11,226 nucleotides of DNA from Baffinella frigidus (Eukaryota > Cryptophyceae > Cryptomonadales > Baffinellaceae): assembly GCA_026770585.1 (NCBI GenBank), contig MU647531.1:69504-80729 (forward strand), written 5' to 3'. Below the pieces are notes generated by a model that was not told the origin of the DNA, ran no database searches, and saw nothing but the letters and a program-made list of their open reading frames with translations. How positions within the stretch are numbered: the first letter of the stretch is position 1; every line of letters begins with the position of its first letter. Positions 11,186 to 11,226 of the stretch are shown here, piece by piece. A program made the translations under genes and the position numbers.

Positions 11186-11226
11186 CTGATAGACATGATT
11201 CCTAAACCCGAAGCCCGGAAGCAGAG

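Overview
This window looks like repeat-rich, gene-poor nuclear DNA of a eukaryote, probably subtelomeric or another heterochromatic region. Degenerate plant-type telomere repeats (CCCTAAA / TTTAGGG) occur in blocks in both orientations. TTTAGGG is known from land plants and green algae, and also from cryptophytes, glaucophytes, dinoflagellates and chromerids. I cannot choose among these; an alga or other photosynthetic protist is a guess. There is no operon-like gene packing, no recognisable protein family in any long frame, no tRNA or rRNA that I could see, and no CRISPR array. The long open frames cluster either in satellite DNA or in one GC-rich stretch.

Layout. 1-1160: a G-run, a 141-bp direct repeat in two copies, a foldback element, a (GGTTAC)n array, and a duplicated block in which CCCTAA-like DNA turns into TTAGGG-like DNA. 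1161-1385: a complete short inverted-repeat element (family A, copy 1). 1434-1804: a long degenerate CCCTAAA block. 1806-2347: a 104-bp satellite with alternating unit types. 2421-3600: interleaved and nested inverted repeats, including a 140-bp near-perfect hairpin. 3622-3712: a TTTAGGG block in the opposite orientation. 3772-4960: a second copy of the first foldback (family C), a 149-bp hairpin and an element-like block with 17-bp ends. 5096-5299 and 6596-6801: two inverted copies of a 205-bp terminal-inverted-repeat element (family B), separated by a GC-rich stretch with few stops in several frames. 6832-8297: nested foldbacks, including one of about 730 bp that contains two others. 8431-9550: short tandem repeats, hairpins and an inverted copy of family A. 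9808-9937: a third telomere-like block. 9938-11226: short minisatellites and a recent 86-bp duplication containing a 20-bp perfect palindrome.

No set of genes can be seen working together. The strongest common theme is structural. The window is full of non-autonomous foldback (MITE-like) elements sharing short words (AAGTCAAC/GTTGACTT, TGTGTAGTAATTTTC, CCACTCGAGGCTA). In three different families, two copies with well-conserved flanks carry a hairpin whose stem sequence differs completely between copies but stays self-complementary. That covariation-like pattern is the most interesting observation here. It could mean selection for a structure in DNA or RNA, or arm-to-arm copying by template switching.

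All alignments and identity counts were made by eye.
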